Assembly (NCBI RefSeq): GCF_029714325.1
Contig: NZ_CP121666.1
Location: forward strand, 1,612,001 to 1,676,000
Direction: 5' to 3'
Length of the DNA: 64,000 nt
From: Bradyrhizobium sp. CB1717
GTDB taxonomy: Bacteria > Pseudomonadota > Alphaproteobacteria > Rhizobiales > Xanthobacteraceae
The position numbers and the translations under genes were made by a program. Below, in pieces: positions 17,787-26,559 of the stretch. The notes beneath the pieces are model-generated. The model had not been told where the DNA came from, searched no databases, and saw only the letters and a list, made by a program, of their open reading frames with translations. Numbering within the stretch: the first letter of the stretch is position 1; each line of letters opens with the position of its first letter.

Positions 17787-18611
17787 TTACTTCGCCAGTT
17801 CCTTCGACCGCTTCGTCGCCGCCGCGATCGCGCGGATCATCAGATCGCGCAATCCCGGCTCGCCCATCAGCACGCCGAGCGCAGCGGCCGTGGTGCCGCC
17901 GGGCGAGGTGACGTTCTGGCGCAGCGTGGCGGAGGGGAGCTCCGACTGGTGCAGTAGCTCGCCGGAGCCGGCGACGGTCTCGCGCGCAAGCCTGGTCGCG
18001 AGCGCTTCGGGTAGCCCCGCCTCCAAGCCGGCCCGCGCCAGCTCCTCGGCGAGCAGGAACACATAGGCCGGGCCCGAGCCGGACACGGCGGTCACCGCGT
18101 CCATCAGGCCTTCATCCTCGATCCATTCGACCGAGCCGGTGGCACGCAGCAGCGCGTCCGCCACCGCGCGCTGCGCGGGGCTGACGGTCTTCGCCGCAAC
18201 TGCGACGGTGATGCCGCGGCCGATCGCAGCCGGCGTGTTCGGCATCGCGCGCACCACGGCGCCGCCGCAGACCTCCTCGAGCGAGGCGATCGTGGTTCCC
18301 GCCATGATCGAGACCACCGAGGTCTTGTCCGAGACGAAAGCTTTCAACTTCGCGCCGGCCTCGCGGAACATCTGCGGCTTCACCGCGACGACCATGGTCT
18401 CGACTGTGCCCGCGGCCTTCACGTCGGGATTGAGCGCGACGCCCTTGGCGGCAAGTGCCGTGATCTCGGGCGAGATGAACGGGTCGACTACCGCGACGCG
18501 GCGCGGGTCGAGCCCGCCCGCCAGCCATCCGGTCAGCATCGCGCCGCCCATCTTGCCGGCGCCGGCGAGCAGGATGGTGCCGGTGATGTTTTGAAGGGTG
18601 CTGTTTGCCAT
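17787..18611 (-). CDS. proC: Pyrroline-5-carboxylate reductase ProC
   Basis: A 274-aa NAD(P)H-dependent reductase for the last step of proline synthesis. The Rossmann motif LLAGAGKMGGAML lies near residues 14-26, followed by VVAVKPQMF, RAMPNTPAAIGRGI, and the conserved C-terminal dimer region AVSGSGPAYVFLLAEELA and LRQNVTSPGGTTAAALG. I start at ATG 18611; a GTG at 18623 is in frame. It lies downstream of the YbjN-like gene on the same strand, with a family C repeat between them. Confidence 0.94.
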   Translation of the reverse strand: MANSTLQNITGTILLAGAGKMGGAMLTGWLAGGLDPRRVAVVDPFISPEITALAAKGVALNPDVKAAGTVETMVVAVKPQMFREAGAKLKAFVSDKTSVVSIMAGTTIASLEEVCGGAVVRAMPNTPAAIGRGITVAVAAKTVSPAQRAVADALLRATGSVEWIEDEGLMDAVTAVSGSGPAYVFLLAEELARAGLEAGLPEALATRLARETVAGSGELLHQSELPSATLRQNVTSPGGTTAAALGVLMGEPGLRDLMIRAIAAATKRSKELAK

Positions 18612-18632
18612 CGCTGTTGCCACAAAATCCGC

Positions 18633-18758
18633 CGTCGTCCTGGCGAAAGCCAGGACCCATTACCCCGGCTGGTTCTAGTGGATGGCGGGCAGAGCAACAA
18701 GTATTGCGAGATACGGAGAGACCTCGCGGTATGGGTCCTGGCTTTCGCCAGGACGACG
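18633..18758. repeat. Intergenic inverted repeat, family C
   Basis: The arms CGTCGTCCTGGCGAAAGCCA and the complement TGGCTTTCGCCAGGACGACG enclose about 80 bases between the YbjN-like gene and proC. If both genes share a transcript, the repeat would form a strong hairpin in it. Confidence 0.88.
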
Positions 18759-18789
18759 TTGGGGAGGGAGCGTTGGCTCCCTTGCAGAC

Positions 18790-19290
18790 TTACGCCTCGC
18801 CCACCGTATCGAACATCGCCGCGTCCATTGCCTCGGTCGTGGTCTTGCCGGCCCACACCACGAACTGGAACGCAGGGAAGTAGCGCTCGCAGGCGTGGAT
18901 CGCGCCGGCGAGCATGGCCTCGCATTGCGCGGGCGAGGCGGTGAGGCCGCCCGGCAGCACCAGGGCCTGGCGGTGCATGACCATGCCGGTGTTGGTCCAC
19001 AGATCGAAATGGCCGACCCACAGCTGCTCGTTGACGGCGGCGACGAGCCGCTGCACTTCGCTCCGCCGCGCGAGCGGTATCTTCATGTCGAACGCGCAGG
19101 CCAGATGCAGCGCCTCGATCTCGCCCATCCAGGTGAAGGAGATCTGGTAGTCGGTCCATTGTCCCTTGGAGACAATCGTGAGTTCGTCTTCGCCGGAGCG
19201 TTCGAACGGCCAGTTGTTGCTGGCAGCGATATCCTCGACCACCGCGAGCGGATGGTTTCGGGAATCGATGTTGCCTTCGAGCAGGGACAT
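18790..19290 (-). CDS. YbjN domain protein
   Basis: A 166-aa YbjN-domain protein. Conserved phrases include NHPLAVVEDIAASNNWPFER, the strand WTDYQISFTWMGEIEALHLAC, and the C-terminal VVWAGKTTTEAM. The family resembles type III secretion chaperones in fold; E. coli YbjN affects motility and stress, but this Rhizobiales form is uncharacterised and is often next to proC, as here. I start at ATG 19290 (MSLLEGNIDSR); an in-frame start 14 residues upstream has no better support. Confidence 0.8.
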   Translation of the reverse strand: MSLLEGNIDSRNHPLAVVEDIAASNNWPFERSGEDELTIVSKGQWTDYQISFTWMGEIEALHLACAFDMKIPLARRSEVQRLVAAVNEQLWVGHFDLWTNTGMVMHRQALVLPGGLTASPAQCEAMLAGAIHACERYFPAFQFVVWAGKTTTEAMDAAMFDTVGEA

Positions 19291-19374
19291 GCCGTCTCGA
19301 CCTCTTGCCTTCTTGTTGTCGTTGATACGCACGCGGTTGGGCCCGGCGCGCGCTCCCTAAACGCTACGGCGTCC

Positions 19375-19412
19375 CCTCGGAGTCGCTCTAGCGATCTCCT
19401 CGGAGTCGCTCT
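19375..19412. repeat. Short tandem repeat, period 23
   Basis: CCTCGGAGTCGCTCT occurs at 19375-19389 and again at 19398-19412, with a partial third copy (CCTCGGA) near 19419. It lies upstream of the YbjN-like gene. The rest of 19291-19745 shows no gene and must hold the divergent promoters. Confidence 0.7.
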
Positions 19413-19745
19413 TGCTATCCCTCGGATCAGCGCGGGCCTGTCGCGGATCAAGTGATGTGATTTGCGGAATCTGCGCAACGGGGTCGCGAGTCCGTCCACA
19501 AGCCAGGACTCGGTCGTCCACAGCTCATCTCCGCCACAATTGTTAACGTGGGAGTCGCGATCCGGACGGATGAGAACAAACCGGAATCGGATTCGAGCGG
19601 CTGGCGCCAATCGTTAATTCCGTCCCGCGAGGCCGCCCGCCACGATGGCATGGCACCATGCGCTTTCCCCATGGGGAACGCGCTTGCTGTCGCCGCCGGC
19701 CGGCGTCATATTTCCGGTCAGGCCGTTCATTCCGGACGGCCGATG

Positions 19746-19894
19746 TTCTCAGGGCGGGGTGAAAGTCCCCACCGGCGGTAAGGGCCGAAAGGCCCAAGCC
19801 CGCGAGCGCCTTCTCCGAGGTCTTGTCCGAAGGGAAGGGTCAGCAGATTCGGTGCAATTCCGAAGCCGACGGTTAAAGTCCGGATGAAAGAGAA
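19746..19894 (+). promoter_or_regulatory. FMN riboswitch (RFN element)
   Basis: All the conserved RFN blocks are present in order: TTCTCAGGGCGGGGTGAAAG, TCCCCACCGGCGGTAAGG, AGCCCGCGAGC, GGTCAGCAGATTCGGTG, AATTCCGAAGCCGACGGT, and TAAAGTCCGGATGAAAGAGA. The closing stem pairs TTCTC with GAGAA. It lies 83 bases before the ribH2 start codon. FMN binding should lower ribH2 expression. No strong terminator precedes the gene, so control may be by ribosome access. Confidence 0.96.
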
Positions 19895-19977
19895 CGGTCG
19901 GTGGCAGACGCATCGTGAGGATGCGGCTGTTTGTCGTTCCGTGTGCCCTGATTCTGGTCCTTGAACCGAGGAAAGCC

Positions 19978-20544
19978 ATGAATCAGATGTTGCAAGATCC
20001 CCAAACCGAAACGTCCCAACCCACCCAAACGCCGCCGCCGGTTCCGCAGGAGCCGGCACCCGCGCATCCGCGCTTCGCCAAACCGCAGCGGGTGGCCTTC
20101 GTGCAGGCCTGCTGGCACCGCGACGTGGTCGAGGAAGCCCGCATCGCCTTCATGAAGGAAGCCGAGGCGCGTCACCTCACCCATGTCGACGTGTTCGAGG
20201 TGCCGGGCTCGTTCGAGATTCCGCTGCACGCGCAGCTGCTCGCCAAGACTCGGCGCTACACCGCGATCGTCGCCGCCGGCCTCGTCGTCGACGGCGGCAT
20301 CTATCGCCACGAGTTCGTCGCCGACACAGTGATCAAGGCGCTGATGGACGTGCAGCTGCGCACCGAGGTGCCGGTGTTCTCGGCGGTGCTGACGCCGCAG
20401 CAATTCCACGAGACCGAAGTGCACTACGATTTCTTCCGCAGGCATTTCGCCATCAAGGGCGTCGAGGTCGCGGCAGCCTGTGCGGAGACGTTGCACGGCC
20501 TGGAGCGCCTGCGCGGCCAGGTCGCGGCGGGGATCGTGGGGTAG
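19978..20544 (+). CDS. ribH2: 6,7-dimethyl-8-ribityllumazine synthase, type II
   Basis: A 188-aa lumazine synthase that condenses 3,4-dihydroxy-2-butanone 4-phosphate with a ribityl-aminouracil to the riboflavin precursor. The sequence matches the Rhizobiales RibH2 type: VAFVQACWHRDVVEEAR, VFEVPGSFEIPLHAQLLAKT, GGIYRHEFVADTVIKALM, and VPVFSAVLTPQQFHE. A Pro-rich N-terminal extension of about 35 residues precedes the core. ATG 19978 follows GAGGAAAG. It is under an FMN riboswitch and stands alone, unlike the ribH1 copy usually found in the rib operon. In Brucella the homologue is also riboswitch-linked. Confidence 0.93.
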   Translation: MNQMLQDPQTETSQPTQTPPPVPQEPAPAHPRFAKPQRVAFVQACWHRDVVEEARIAFMKEAEARHLTHVDVFEVPGSFEIPLHAQLLAKTRRYTAIVAAGLVVDGGIYRHEFVADTVIKALMDVQLRTEVPVFSAVLTPQQFHETEVHYDFFRRHFAIKGVEVAAACAETLHGLERLRGQVAAGIVG

Positions 20545-20561
20545 GCACAACACGATTGTTT

Positions 20562-20587
20562 CCGGGGCGGCGGCTGCGCCGCCCCGG
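20562..20587. terminator. Hairpin between convergent ribH2 and DUF1700-like genes
   Basis: A perfect 11-bp stem, CCGGGGCGGCG at 20562-20572 and its complement at 20577-20587, with loop GCTG. There is no good T run on either side, so termination efficiency is uncertain. Confidence 0.55.
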
Positions 20588-20610
20588 TTGACGATGCATC
20601 TTCGTCTGAC

Positions 20611-21181
20611 CTACGCGACTGGCTGATCCGGCTTGAGCAGCCGATAATGCAGCCGTGCATAATTGCCGAGCCATCTGACGGCGGCGTTGAGTCCAAGCGC
20701 CAATAGCGCAGCGAAGCCCGCCCCCGTGGTTACCAACGCGACGCCTGCGAGCCCGCGCAAGATCACATTGACCACGTGTCCGTCGCCAAAATGCTTGTAG
20801 ACACTGATCAGCAACCCGATGCCGACGATCCCCAGCACGCACATGACGAAAGCGATCAGGAGCAGGATGAGTAGAACGGCAAGCAACAATGGCAGCAGCA
20901 AGACGATGTCGACCACGGCGAGGCCACTGAGCGCCAGCAGCGGCCGTGGAGTTGCGGAAGGAGTGATGGTTCTCCCACCGGCGCAGTCCCGTCTCGGCGC
21001 GCAGCTCGCGCGCCAGTCGTCGTGGGTCGCCGAGCGCGGAGGCAACCTCCTGCTCCGTTCGCCCTGAGGCGCGGGCCTCCCCGAAATGGGCAGCGTAGTC
21101 GGACAGAATATCGTCGATCTCGGCCGCGGGCAGTCCAGTGAGCCCATCGGCGAGGATGTGAAGGAAGTCGTCGCGGGTCAT
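20611..21181 (-). pseudogene. HAAS/DUF1700-like membrane protein gene with a frameshift
   Basis: The first 75 or so codons from ATG 21181 encode a HAAS-type helical domain (MTRDDFLHILADGLTGLPAA, then DPRRLARELRAETGLRRWEN). In the same frame the sequence then turns into Arg-rich nonsense and runs antisense into ribH2. The continuation, with three or more membrane segments (VVDIVLLLPLLLAVLLILLL, GIVGIGLLISVYKHFG, ALVTTGAGFAALLALGL), lies in the frame shifted by one base and ends at 20611. The shift must fall between about 20945 and 20975. Its ATG overlaps the padR stop by four bases, the usual PadR-DUF1700 pair. It could be a real loss of function or a sequencing error. Confidence 0.75.
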
Positions 21182-21507
21182 CTGGCGTCTCCGAGGAGGC
21201 GGTCGACTGCGTCGGTAAAGCTTCGCCATTCGCGCTTCTGCGCCGTGAAGGCGGCGCGGCCGGCGGCCGTCAGACGGTAGTATTTGCGCGGCGGGCCGCT
21301 GCTGGATTCCTCAAGGCGGGTGTCGACCAGCCCGTCGTCCTGCATTCGCCGCATCAGCGGATAGATCGTGCCTTCACCCATGCCGACGCCGGCCGACAGC
21401 GTGCTCGCGATCTCGTAGGCATAGCTCTCTCCGCGCGCGAGCAGAGCGAGCACGCAGAGTTCCAGCGCGCCCTTCTTGAGCTGAACCTGATTCGTCGAGT
21501 CGGCCAT
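21178..21507 (-). CDS. PadR family transcriptional regulator
   Basis: A 109-aa PadR winged-helix protein: QLKKGALELCVLALLARGES, then YAYEIASTLSAGVGMGEGTIYPLMRRMQDDGLV with the helix-turn-helix at about 25-55, and the wing PRKYYRLTAAGRAAF. ATG 21507 follows AAGGAGGAA. It overlaps the downstream HAAS-domain gene by four bases; in related operons the regulator controls its own operon and the membrane partner. An inverted repeat in the 97-bp gap to the divergent serine hydrolase may be its operator. Confidence 0.9.
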   Translation of the reverse strand: MADSTNQVQLKKGALELCVLALLARGESYAYEIASTLSAGVGMGEGTIYPLMRRMQDDGLVDTRLEESSSGPPRKYYRLTAAGRAAFTAQKREWRSFTDAVDRLLGDAR

Positions 21508-21546
21508 TTCCTCCTTGACTACACCGCTTTCGAAGAAGCTTATATA

Positions 21547-21574
21547 GCAAGGTACTATGTATTGCAAGGTACCT
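21547..21574. promoter_or_regulatory. Candidate PadR operator between divergent genes
   Basis: An inverted repeat AGGTAC at 21550-21555 and GTACCT at 21569-21574. The same stretch reads as a direct repeat GCAAGGTAC at 21547 and 21564, 17 bases apart. It is AT-richer than its surroundings and lies 40 bases before padR and 31 bases before the serine hydrolase start. Confidence 0.5.
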
Positions 21575-21604
21575 GTGAATACCCCATTCTGGAGGAAACG
21601 AGCT

Positions 21605-22693
21605 ATGGCTTCTCTCAACCGTCGTCATCTGCTGGCTGGTCTTGGCGCGAGTGTGGCTCTGCCATGGGTCGTTCCGGCCGTTGCCGCTTCGTCCGATGCG
21701 GCCGAGCGTCTCGCCGCGCTCGTGCAGGCGGGAAAGGTGCCCGGTCTGCACGCGCTCCTGGTGAGCCAGGGCGGCAAGCTCGTGTTCGAGCACTATGGGG
21801 AGGGCGAGGATCAAAGGTGGGACCGAACGCTCGGCAACGTCGTGTTTGGTCCTGACGTGCTGCACGATCTTCGTTCGGTATCGAAGAGCGTCGTTGGACT
21901 GGCCTATGGGATCGCGCTTAGTGAAGGCAAGGTGCCGGCGCCGGACGCAAAGCTCTATGCGCAGTTTCCGGAATATGCCGATCTCGCAGCACAGCCAGGC
22001 CGAGACAAGCTCACGATCCATCATCTGCTTTCGATGACGCTCGGCCTTGAATGGGATGAGCTCACCATTCCCTATGGCGATCCACGCAACAGCGAGATTG
22101 CGATGGAAGCCGCGCCCGATCGTTATCGTTTCATTCTCGGGCGCCCGATCGTCGGCGAGCCCGGCGCGAAATGGACCTATTGCGGCGGCGCCACCGCGCT
22201 GCTCGGCCGGCTCATCGCCAAAGGCACTGGTCAAGCCCTGCCGGCCTATTGCCGCCGCGTGCTGTTCGATCCCCTGGGCTTCGGCCCGTCCGACTGGAGC
22301 GTCGGCCATGATGGCGAGCCGCGCGCTGCGTCAGGGGCGCGTCTCCTGCCGCGCGATCTTCTCAAGATTGGTCAGCTTATGCTGGCGAATGGCCGCTGGA
22401 ATGGAAAGTCCGTCGTTCCGGCCGATTGGGTCAAGCGCGTGACGACGCCTGTCGTCCAGACCCGGGTTGGCCGCGACTACGGCTATCAATGGTACATCGG
22501 CGATTTCGCCACCGCGCAGCCGCTGCACTGGTTCGGTGCTGTCGGCTGGGGCGGCCAATATCTGTATGTAATTCCAGCGCGTGATCTCGCCTTCGTGATC
22601 CACTGTGGAAATTATGGGCGATCAGGGCAGGAGCAGGCCGCCGTGTTGATCGCACTCTTGAACGACGTGGTGCTCCCGGGCTTTGCGACGTGA
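21605..22693 (+). CDS. Tat-exported serine hydrolase, beta-lactamase/DD-peptidase fold
   Basis: A 362-aa class C-like serine hydrolase. The N-terminus MASLNRRHLLAGLGASVALP has a twin-arginine motif and hydrophobic core, cut after AVAA near residue 28. The nucleophile motif SxxK is S91-V-S-K94 in DLRSVSKSVVGLA. The second motif reads WTYCGGATALLG, with Tyr followed by Cys-Gly instead of the usual Ser-Asn, and HCGNYG near the end may stand for the third motif. The substrate is unknown (esterase, peptidase or amidase). ATG 21605 follows GGAGGAAACG. It is divergent from padR and may be under its control. Confidence 0.85.
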   Translation: MASLNRRHLLAGLGASVALPWVVPAVAASSDAAERLAALVQAGKVPGLHALLVSQGGKLVFEHYGEGEDQRWDRTLGNVVFGPDVLHDLRSVSKSVVGLAYGIALSEGKVPAPDAKLYAQFPEYADLAAQPGRDKLTIHHLLSMTLGLEWDELTIPYGDPRNSEIAMEAAPDRYRFILGRPIVGEPGAKWTYCGGATALLGRLIAKGTGQALPAYCRRVLFDPLGFGPSDWSVGHDGEPRAASGARLLPRDLLKIGQLMLANGRWNGKSVVPADWVKRVTTPVVQTRVGRDYGYQWYIGDFATAQPLHWFGAVGWGGQYLYVIPARDLAFVIHCGNYGRSGQEQAAVLIALLNDVVLPGFAT

Positions 22694-22778
22694 GGCGCCG
22701 CTCGCATCGCAACGAGAATAAGGTCGGCACGGCGCGTCGCGCCTTTGTCCACCCTACGAGACCTTTTGGATCGGAAAG

Positions 22779-23732
22779 CTAGTCGAACAGGCTCGACACC
22801 GACTCTTCGGCGGCGGTGCGCGCGATCGCGTCCGAGATCAGGCTGGCGATTGGCAGCGTGCGGATGTTCGGCGCCTTGGTCACCGCTTCGGTCGGCAGGA
22901 TCGAGTCGGTGATCACCAGCTCCTTCAGCTTCGAGCCGGAGATGCGGGCGGCCGCGCCGCCGGAGAGCACGCCGTGGGTGATGTAGGCGTAGACATCCTT
23001 GGCGCCCTTGGCGATCAGCGCGTCGGCCGCATTCACCAGCGTGCCGCCGGAATCGACGATGTCGTCGACCAGGATACAGCTGTAGCCGGAGACGTCGCCG
23101 ATCACGTTCATGACTTCGGATTCACCCGGACGCTCGCGACGCTTGTCGACGATGGCGAGCGGGGTGTTGATGCGCTTGGCGAGGCCGCGGGCGCGGGCCA
23201 CGCCGCCGACGTCGGGCGAGACCACCATCACCTTGCCGAGGTCGAAACGTTCGCGGATGTCGCGCACCATCAGGGGGGCAGCGAACAGATTGTCGGTCGG
23301 GATATCGAAGAAGCCCTGGATCTGGCCGGCATGCAGGTCGAGCGTCATGACGCGGTCGACGCCGGCATGGGTGATCAGATTGGCGACGAGCTTGGCCGAG
23401 ATCGGCGTGCGCGAGCCGGAGCGGCGGTCCTGCCTGGCATAGCCGAAATAGGGGATCACAGCGGTGATGCGGCGCGCCGAGGAGCGGCGCAGCGCGTCGG
23501 TGATGATCAGCAGCTCCATCAGATTGTCGTTCGCAGGAAACGAGGTCGACTGGATGATGAAGGCATCCGAGCCGCGGATGTTCTCCTGGACCTCGACGAA
23601 GATCTCCATGTCGGCGAAGCGCCGGACCACCGCCTTGGTCAGCGGCACGTTGAGGCCCTGCGCGATGGCCTGGGCGAGTGCCGGATTGGAGTTGCCGGCG
23701 ACGAGCTTGATGGAGCCGTTCTTGGCCGACAT
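22779..23732 (-). CDS. prs: Ribose-phosphate pyrophosphokinase
   Basis: A 317-aa PRPP synthetase that makes the activated ribose for purine, pyrimidine, histidine, tryptophan and NAD synthesis. The ATP and ribose 5-phosphate binding parts are clear: [17 protein letters not shown] (about 39-55), [26 protein letters not shown], and the PRPP loop [13 protein letters not shown] start at ATG 23732 ([13 protein letters not shown]); an in-frame start 14 residues upstream adds unconserved residues. It is transcribed alone. Confidence 0.96.
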   Translation of the reverse strand: MSAKNGSIKLVAGNSNPALAQAIAQGLNVPLTKAVVRRFADMEIFVEVQENIRGSDAFIIQSTSFPANDNLMELLIITDALRRSSARRITAVIPYFGYARQDRRSGSRTPISAKLVANLITHAGVDRVMTLDLHAGQIQGFFDIPTDNLFAAPLMVRDIRERFDLGKVMVVSPDVGGVARARGLAKRINTPLAIVDKRRERPGESEVMNVIGDVSGYSCILVDDIVDSGGTLVNAADALIAKGAKDVYAYITHGVLSGGAAARISGSKLKELVITDSILPTEAVTKAPNIRTLPIASLISDAIARTAAEESVSSLFD

Positions 23733-23928
23733 GGACGCTTCCTCCCGCGCTTTGCTGGATACGACGTTCAACATCAGAAAATACCCACTGGGAGCACGGT
23801 TACGACGGGCGAGGAAATATCAGGCCGGGGGCCGCAATGGCAACCCGGGATGCTACGTTTTCCCTTTGAAATCCTGAGTCCGGCCAACGGCTTGGCTGCA
23901 TCTTGAGCCCGTGGTTTAGCGGGGGTTA

Positions 23929-24543
23929 TCACTCGGCATAGCCGAGCGCCGAGGCCGGCAGGTCAGGCACTGGGCTCTCCTTGATCACGCTCGCCACCGC
24001 CGGTCCGCGCAGGCCGGGAGCCGCGCTAGGTGTATCCGGCGCTCCGTTGATCATGTTGGAAAGTCCGCTGAATCCGGCCTGGGCGATCTTCCGCAGCACG
24101 AGGTCGTCGGCCGCCGCCCATGCATCTCGGCCGCCCTTGGCCGAGGTCGGTTCCTCGCCGGAGAGGCGCAGCGCCCGCTGCTGGTTGGCGTCGTAGACGT
24201 CCCAGACCCAGGCGATCACGGTCTTGCCGCGCACCACCTGGGCGGAGAGGTAGCTGCGCACGCGGTAGGCCGCCGTCCCCTCGCGGGAGACCACGGAGAG
24301 GCTGCGCAGCTTGGATTCGCTGTCGAGTACGCCAACCATGCGGTCGAACACTTGGGGTGGCGGCCCGTCGATCGACTCGAATGCCACCGTCGCTCCCGAG
24401 CCGGTGCTCGGCGCCATCGCATAGGAATTGGCGGCATTGCCGCCGCCACCGGCGCAGCCGCCAAGCGCGGCCGCCGCCGCCAGCAGCATGACCGCCAGCA
24501 CGCGCGAACCCGCACGGCCCAAGATGAACGACGCGTCCCTCAT
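23929..24543 (-). CDS. Lipoprotein of unknown function
   Basis: A 204-aa protein with a type II signal peptide: hydrophobic core VLAVMLLAAAAALGGC with lipobox LGGC, so Cys30 should be lipidated and the mature protein anchored in a membrane. A Gly/Asn-rich linker follows, then a domain with VAFESIDGPPPQVFDRM and YRVRSYLSAQVVRGKTVIAWVWDVYD. I do not recognise a named family beyond conserved alphaproteobacterial lipoproteins. It lies 112 bases downstream of pgeF in the same direction, at the end of an operon that contains lgt, the enzyme that would lipidate it. Confidence 0.75.
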   Translation of the reverse strand: MRDASFILGRAGSRVLAVMLLAAAAALGGCAGGGGNAANSYAMAPSTGSGATVAFESIDGPPPQVFDRMVGVLDSESKLRSLSVVSREGTAAYRVRSYLSAQVVRGKTVIAWVWDVYDANQQRALRLSGEEPTSAKGGRDAWAAADDLVLRKIAQAGFSGLSNMINGAPDTPSAAPGLRGPAVASVIKESPVPDLPASALGYAE

Positions 24544-24655
24544 TATGGAGGGCAGCGATATCGTTAAAATCGATTAAGGTCTAGGGCAGAGGCGACATAG
24601 ACCACTGTCATCCGGTCCAGGTACGCCCCGGAATGACACGAGGTTGCTCTTGTGT

Positions 24656-25423
24656 TCACGCTTCCAGCGCGATCGCGTGAACGTGCCGGCCGTAATCCGG
24701 CTCCTTGCGATGCACCGAGCGGCGATAGCTGAAGAAGCGCTCGTCGGCGTAGGTGTCGAGACCAAGGTCGTCGATCATCAGGATGCCGGCCGCCTCCAGC
24801 CGCTTGCGGATGAAACCGGCGAGATCGAACATCGCGTGACCCTCGCGCACCGAGGGAATGAAGAACACCGCGTTGTCCGCGTCGGCCTCGATGAAGCGCG
24901 CGACGAACTCGTTGCCGACCTCGTAGCTGTCCTGGCGGATCAAGGGGCCGATCGCGGCGATGATGCCGCTGCGCGTGGCGCCGAGCTTCTCCATGGCCGA
25001 GATCGTTGATTCCAGCACGCCTGTCAGCGCGCCCCTCCAGCCGGCATGCGCACCGCCGATCACGCGCGCGTTGGGGTCGACGAACAGCACCGGCCCGCAA
25101 TCGGCGGTGGAAACGCCGAGCGCAATGCCGGGCGTCTTCGTGACCAGCGCGTCGCCCTTCGGCCGCGGTCCGCTCGGCCACGGCAGTTCGGCGATGAGCA
25201 CGTCGGGCGAATGGATCTGATGCAGGCTGATGAAGCGCTCCGGCGCGACGCCGACATGCTCGGCCATGCGGCGGCGGTTTTCCGCAACGAGGGCCTGGTC
25301 GTCGTTGGAGCCGAGCCCGCCGTTCAGCGCGGCATATATGCCGCCGGAGACACCGCCCTCGCGGGTGAAGAAAGCATGGCGCAGGCCGGGCACCGCCGAC
25401 AGCAGCGACGAGGCAACAGTCAT
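24656..25423 (-). CDS. pgeF: Peptidoglycan editing factor PgeF (multicopper polyphenol oxidase family)
   Basis: A 255-aa YfiH/PgeF protein. Metal-site residues are H71 (LHQIHSPDV), C109 (STADCGPVLF) and H126 (GGAHAGWRG). Family segments GGVSGGIYAALN and AAIGPLIRQDSYEVG are present. Members remove mis-incorporated L-Ser from UDP-MurNAc in E. coli and act on purine nucleosides in other studies; the original laccase claim is doubtful. The ATG overlaps the stop of the MidA-like gene by one base (TGATG), which makes it part of the lgt operon; this order is typical of Rhizobiales. Confidence 0.92.
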   Translation of the reverse strand: MTVASSLLSAVPGLRHAFFTREGGVSGGIYAALNGGLGSNDDQALVAENRRRMAEHVGVAPERFISLHQIHSPDVLIAELPWPSGPRPKGDALVTKTPGIALGVSTADCGPVLFVDPNARVIGGAHAGWRGALTGVLESTISAMEKLGATRSGIIAAIGPLIRQDSYEVGNEFVARFIEADADNAVFFIPSVREGHAMFDLAGFIRKRLEAAGILMIDDLGLDTYADERFFSYRRSVHRKEPDYGRHVHAIALEA

Positions 25424-26538
25424 CAATTTCCTCCGGCGTGTTCGAGATCGCTGAGGCCGGCAATGCCTGACAGCCGCGGCTCGGAGATGCCGAGCACCTT
25501 GAACATCGAGCCCATGCCGCTGCGCCCCGTATCGGTCAGGCGCTTGAGTGCGACCGAAATGTCGGTGGCCACCTCCGGCGTCGCCTTCTGCATCAGGGCG
25601 GCGGCGCGGGTATCGATGCCGACGCGCTTGAGGAAGTCGCCTTGCGTCACCGGGCCGTGCACCCGTGCACCGACATCTTCCGCCGCGCGCGCCAGCGCCT
25701 GGAAATCGACGTGGGCGGTGACGTCGGCTTGGCCCGGCGCCTTCAACGGATCGGTGAAGGTATGGCGCGCGATGGCCTGGAACGTGTCGCCGGCATCGCT
25801 GCGTAAGTGGCCATAGTCGATGATCAGGGCAGCGCCGTCCTGGTCGCGCACGCGCGTGGCGAGCTTCATGATCTCCCCGTCCGGCCGCCATTCGAACACG
25901 GCGCCGACGGGGGCGGCGCGCACCAGAGGCGGCAGCAGCACCTCGAAGCGCGGCGTCGGCTCGGACGCCGCGCCAAACTGCAGCTTGCCGTTCGGGTCGA
26001 TCTCGATCACCCGCTCGTGCCAGCCGTTCTCGCCCTTCACCATCTGGTGGATCGGCAGCACGTCGAAATATTCGTTGGCGAGGATGATGCCCGGTCCTTC
26101 CGGCACGTCGTCGATGCTGTCGTGCCAGGAGATGTTGCGCACGCCCGCCAGCGTCGCGCTCTGCCGCTCGCGCAGCACGGGATTGACCTCGACCATGTGG
26201 ATGTGGAGCGCCTGGTAGAGCGGCGGCAGCACGCGGAGCGCGCGCAGCGCATCCGCCATCATGGTGCCGCGGCCGGGGCCGAGCTCGATCAGCCGGAGGA
26301 ATTGCGGCGAGCCCATCTGCTTCCACACCGAGGCGGTCCACAGGCCCAAGAGCTCGCCGAACATCTGGCTGACCTCGGGCGCGGTGGTGAAGTCGCCCTC
26401 ACGCCCGAGTGGATCGCGCGAGACGTAATAGCCATAGCGCGGATGCATCAGGCACAGTTCCATGTACCGCCAGACCGGCATGGGACCTGAGGCTTTGATC
26501 AGTGCCTTGATCTCGTTGAGTAGCGGCTGGTCGGTCAC
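25423..26538 (-). CDS. MidA/NDUFAF7 family SAM-dependent methyltransferase
   Basis: A 371-aa protein of the NDUFAF7/MidA family (DUF185). Diagnostic stretches are MPVWRYMELCLMHPRYGYY, GDFTTAPEVSQMFGELLGLW and the SAM site IELGPGRGTMM at about 84-94, followed by NEYFDVLPIHQ. In mitochondria NDUFAF7 dimethylates an Arg of complex I subunit NDUFS2; by analogy this protein may methylate NuoD, but that is inference. It lies 21 bases after lgt and overlaps pgeF by one base. Confidence 0.9.
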   Translation of the reverse strand: MTDQPLLNEIKALIKASGPMPVWRYMELCLMHPRYGYYVSRDPLGREGDFTTAPEVSQMFGELLGLWTASVWKQMGSPQFLRLIELGPGRGTMMADALRALRVLPPLYQALHIHMVEVNPVLRERQSATLAGVRNISWHDSIDDVPEGPGIILANEYFDVLPIHQMVKGENGWHERVIEIDPNGKLQFGAASEPTPRFEVLLPPLVRAAPVGAVFEWRPDGEIMKLATRVRDQDGAALIIDYGHLRSDAGDTFQAIARHTFTDPLKAPGQADVTAHVDFQALARAAEDVGARVHGPVTQGDFLKRVGIDTRAAALMQKATPEVATDISVALKRLTDTGRSGMGSMFKVLGISEPRLSGIAGLSDLEHAGGN

Positions 26539-26559
26539 GGCGTGCTTTCTCGAAATGAA

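Noticed and set aside
19375..19427. Possible CRISPR-like repeats
   Set aside because: Only two full 15-bp copies with 8-base spacing; no array and no cas genes.
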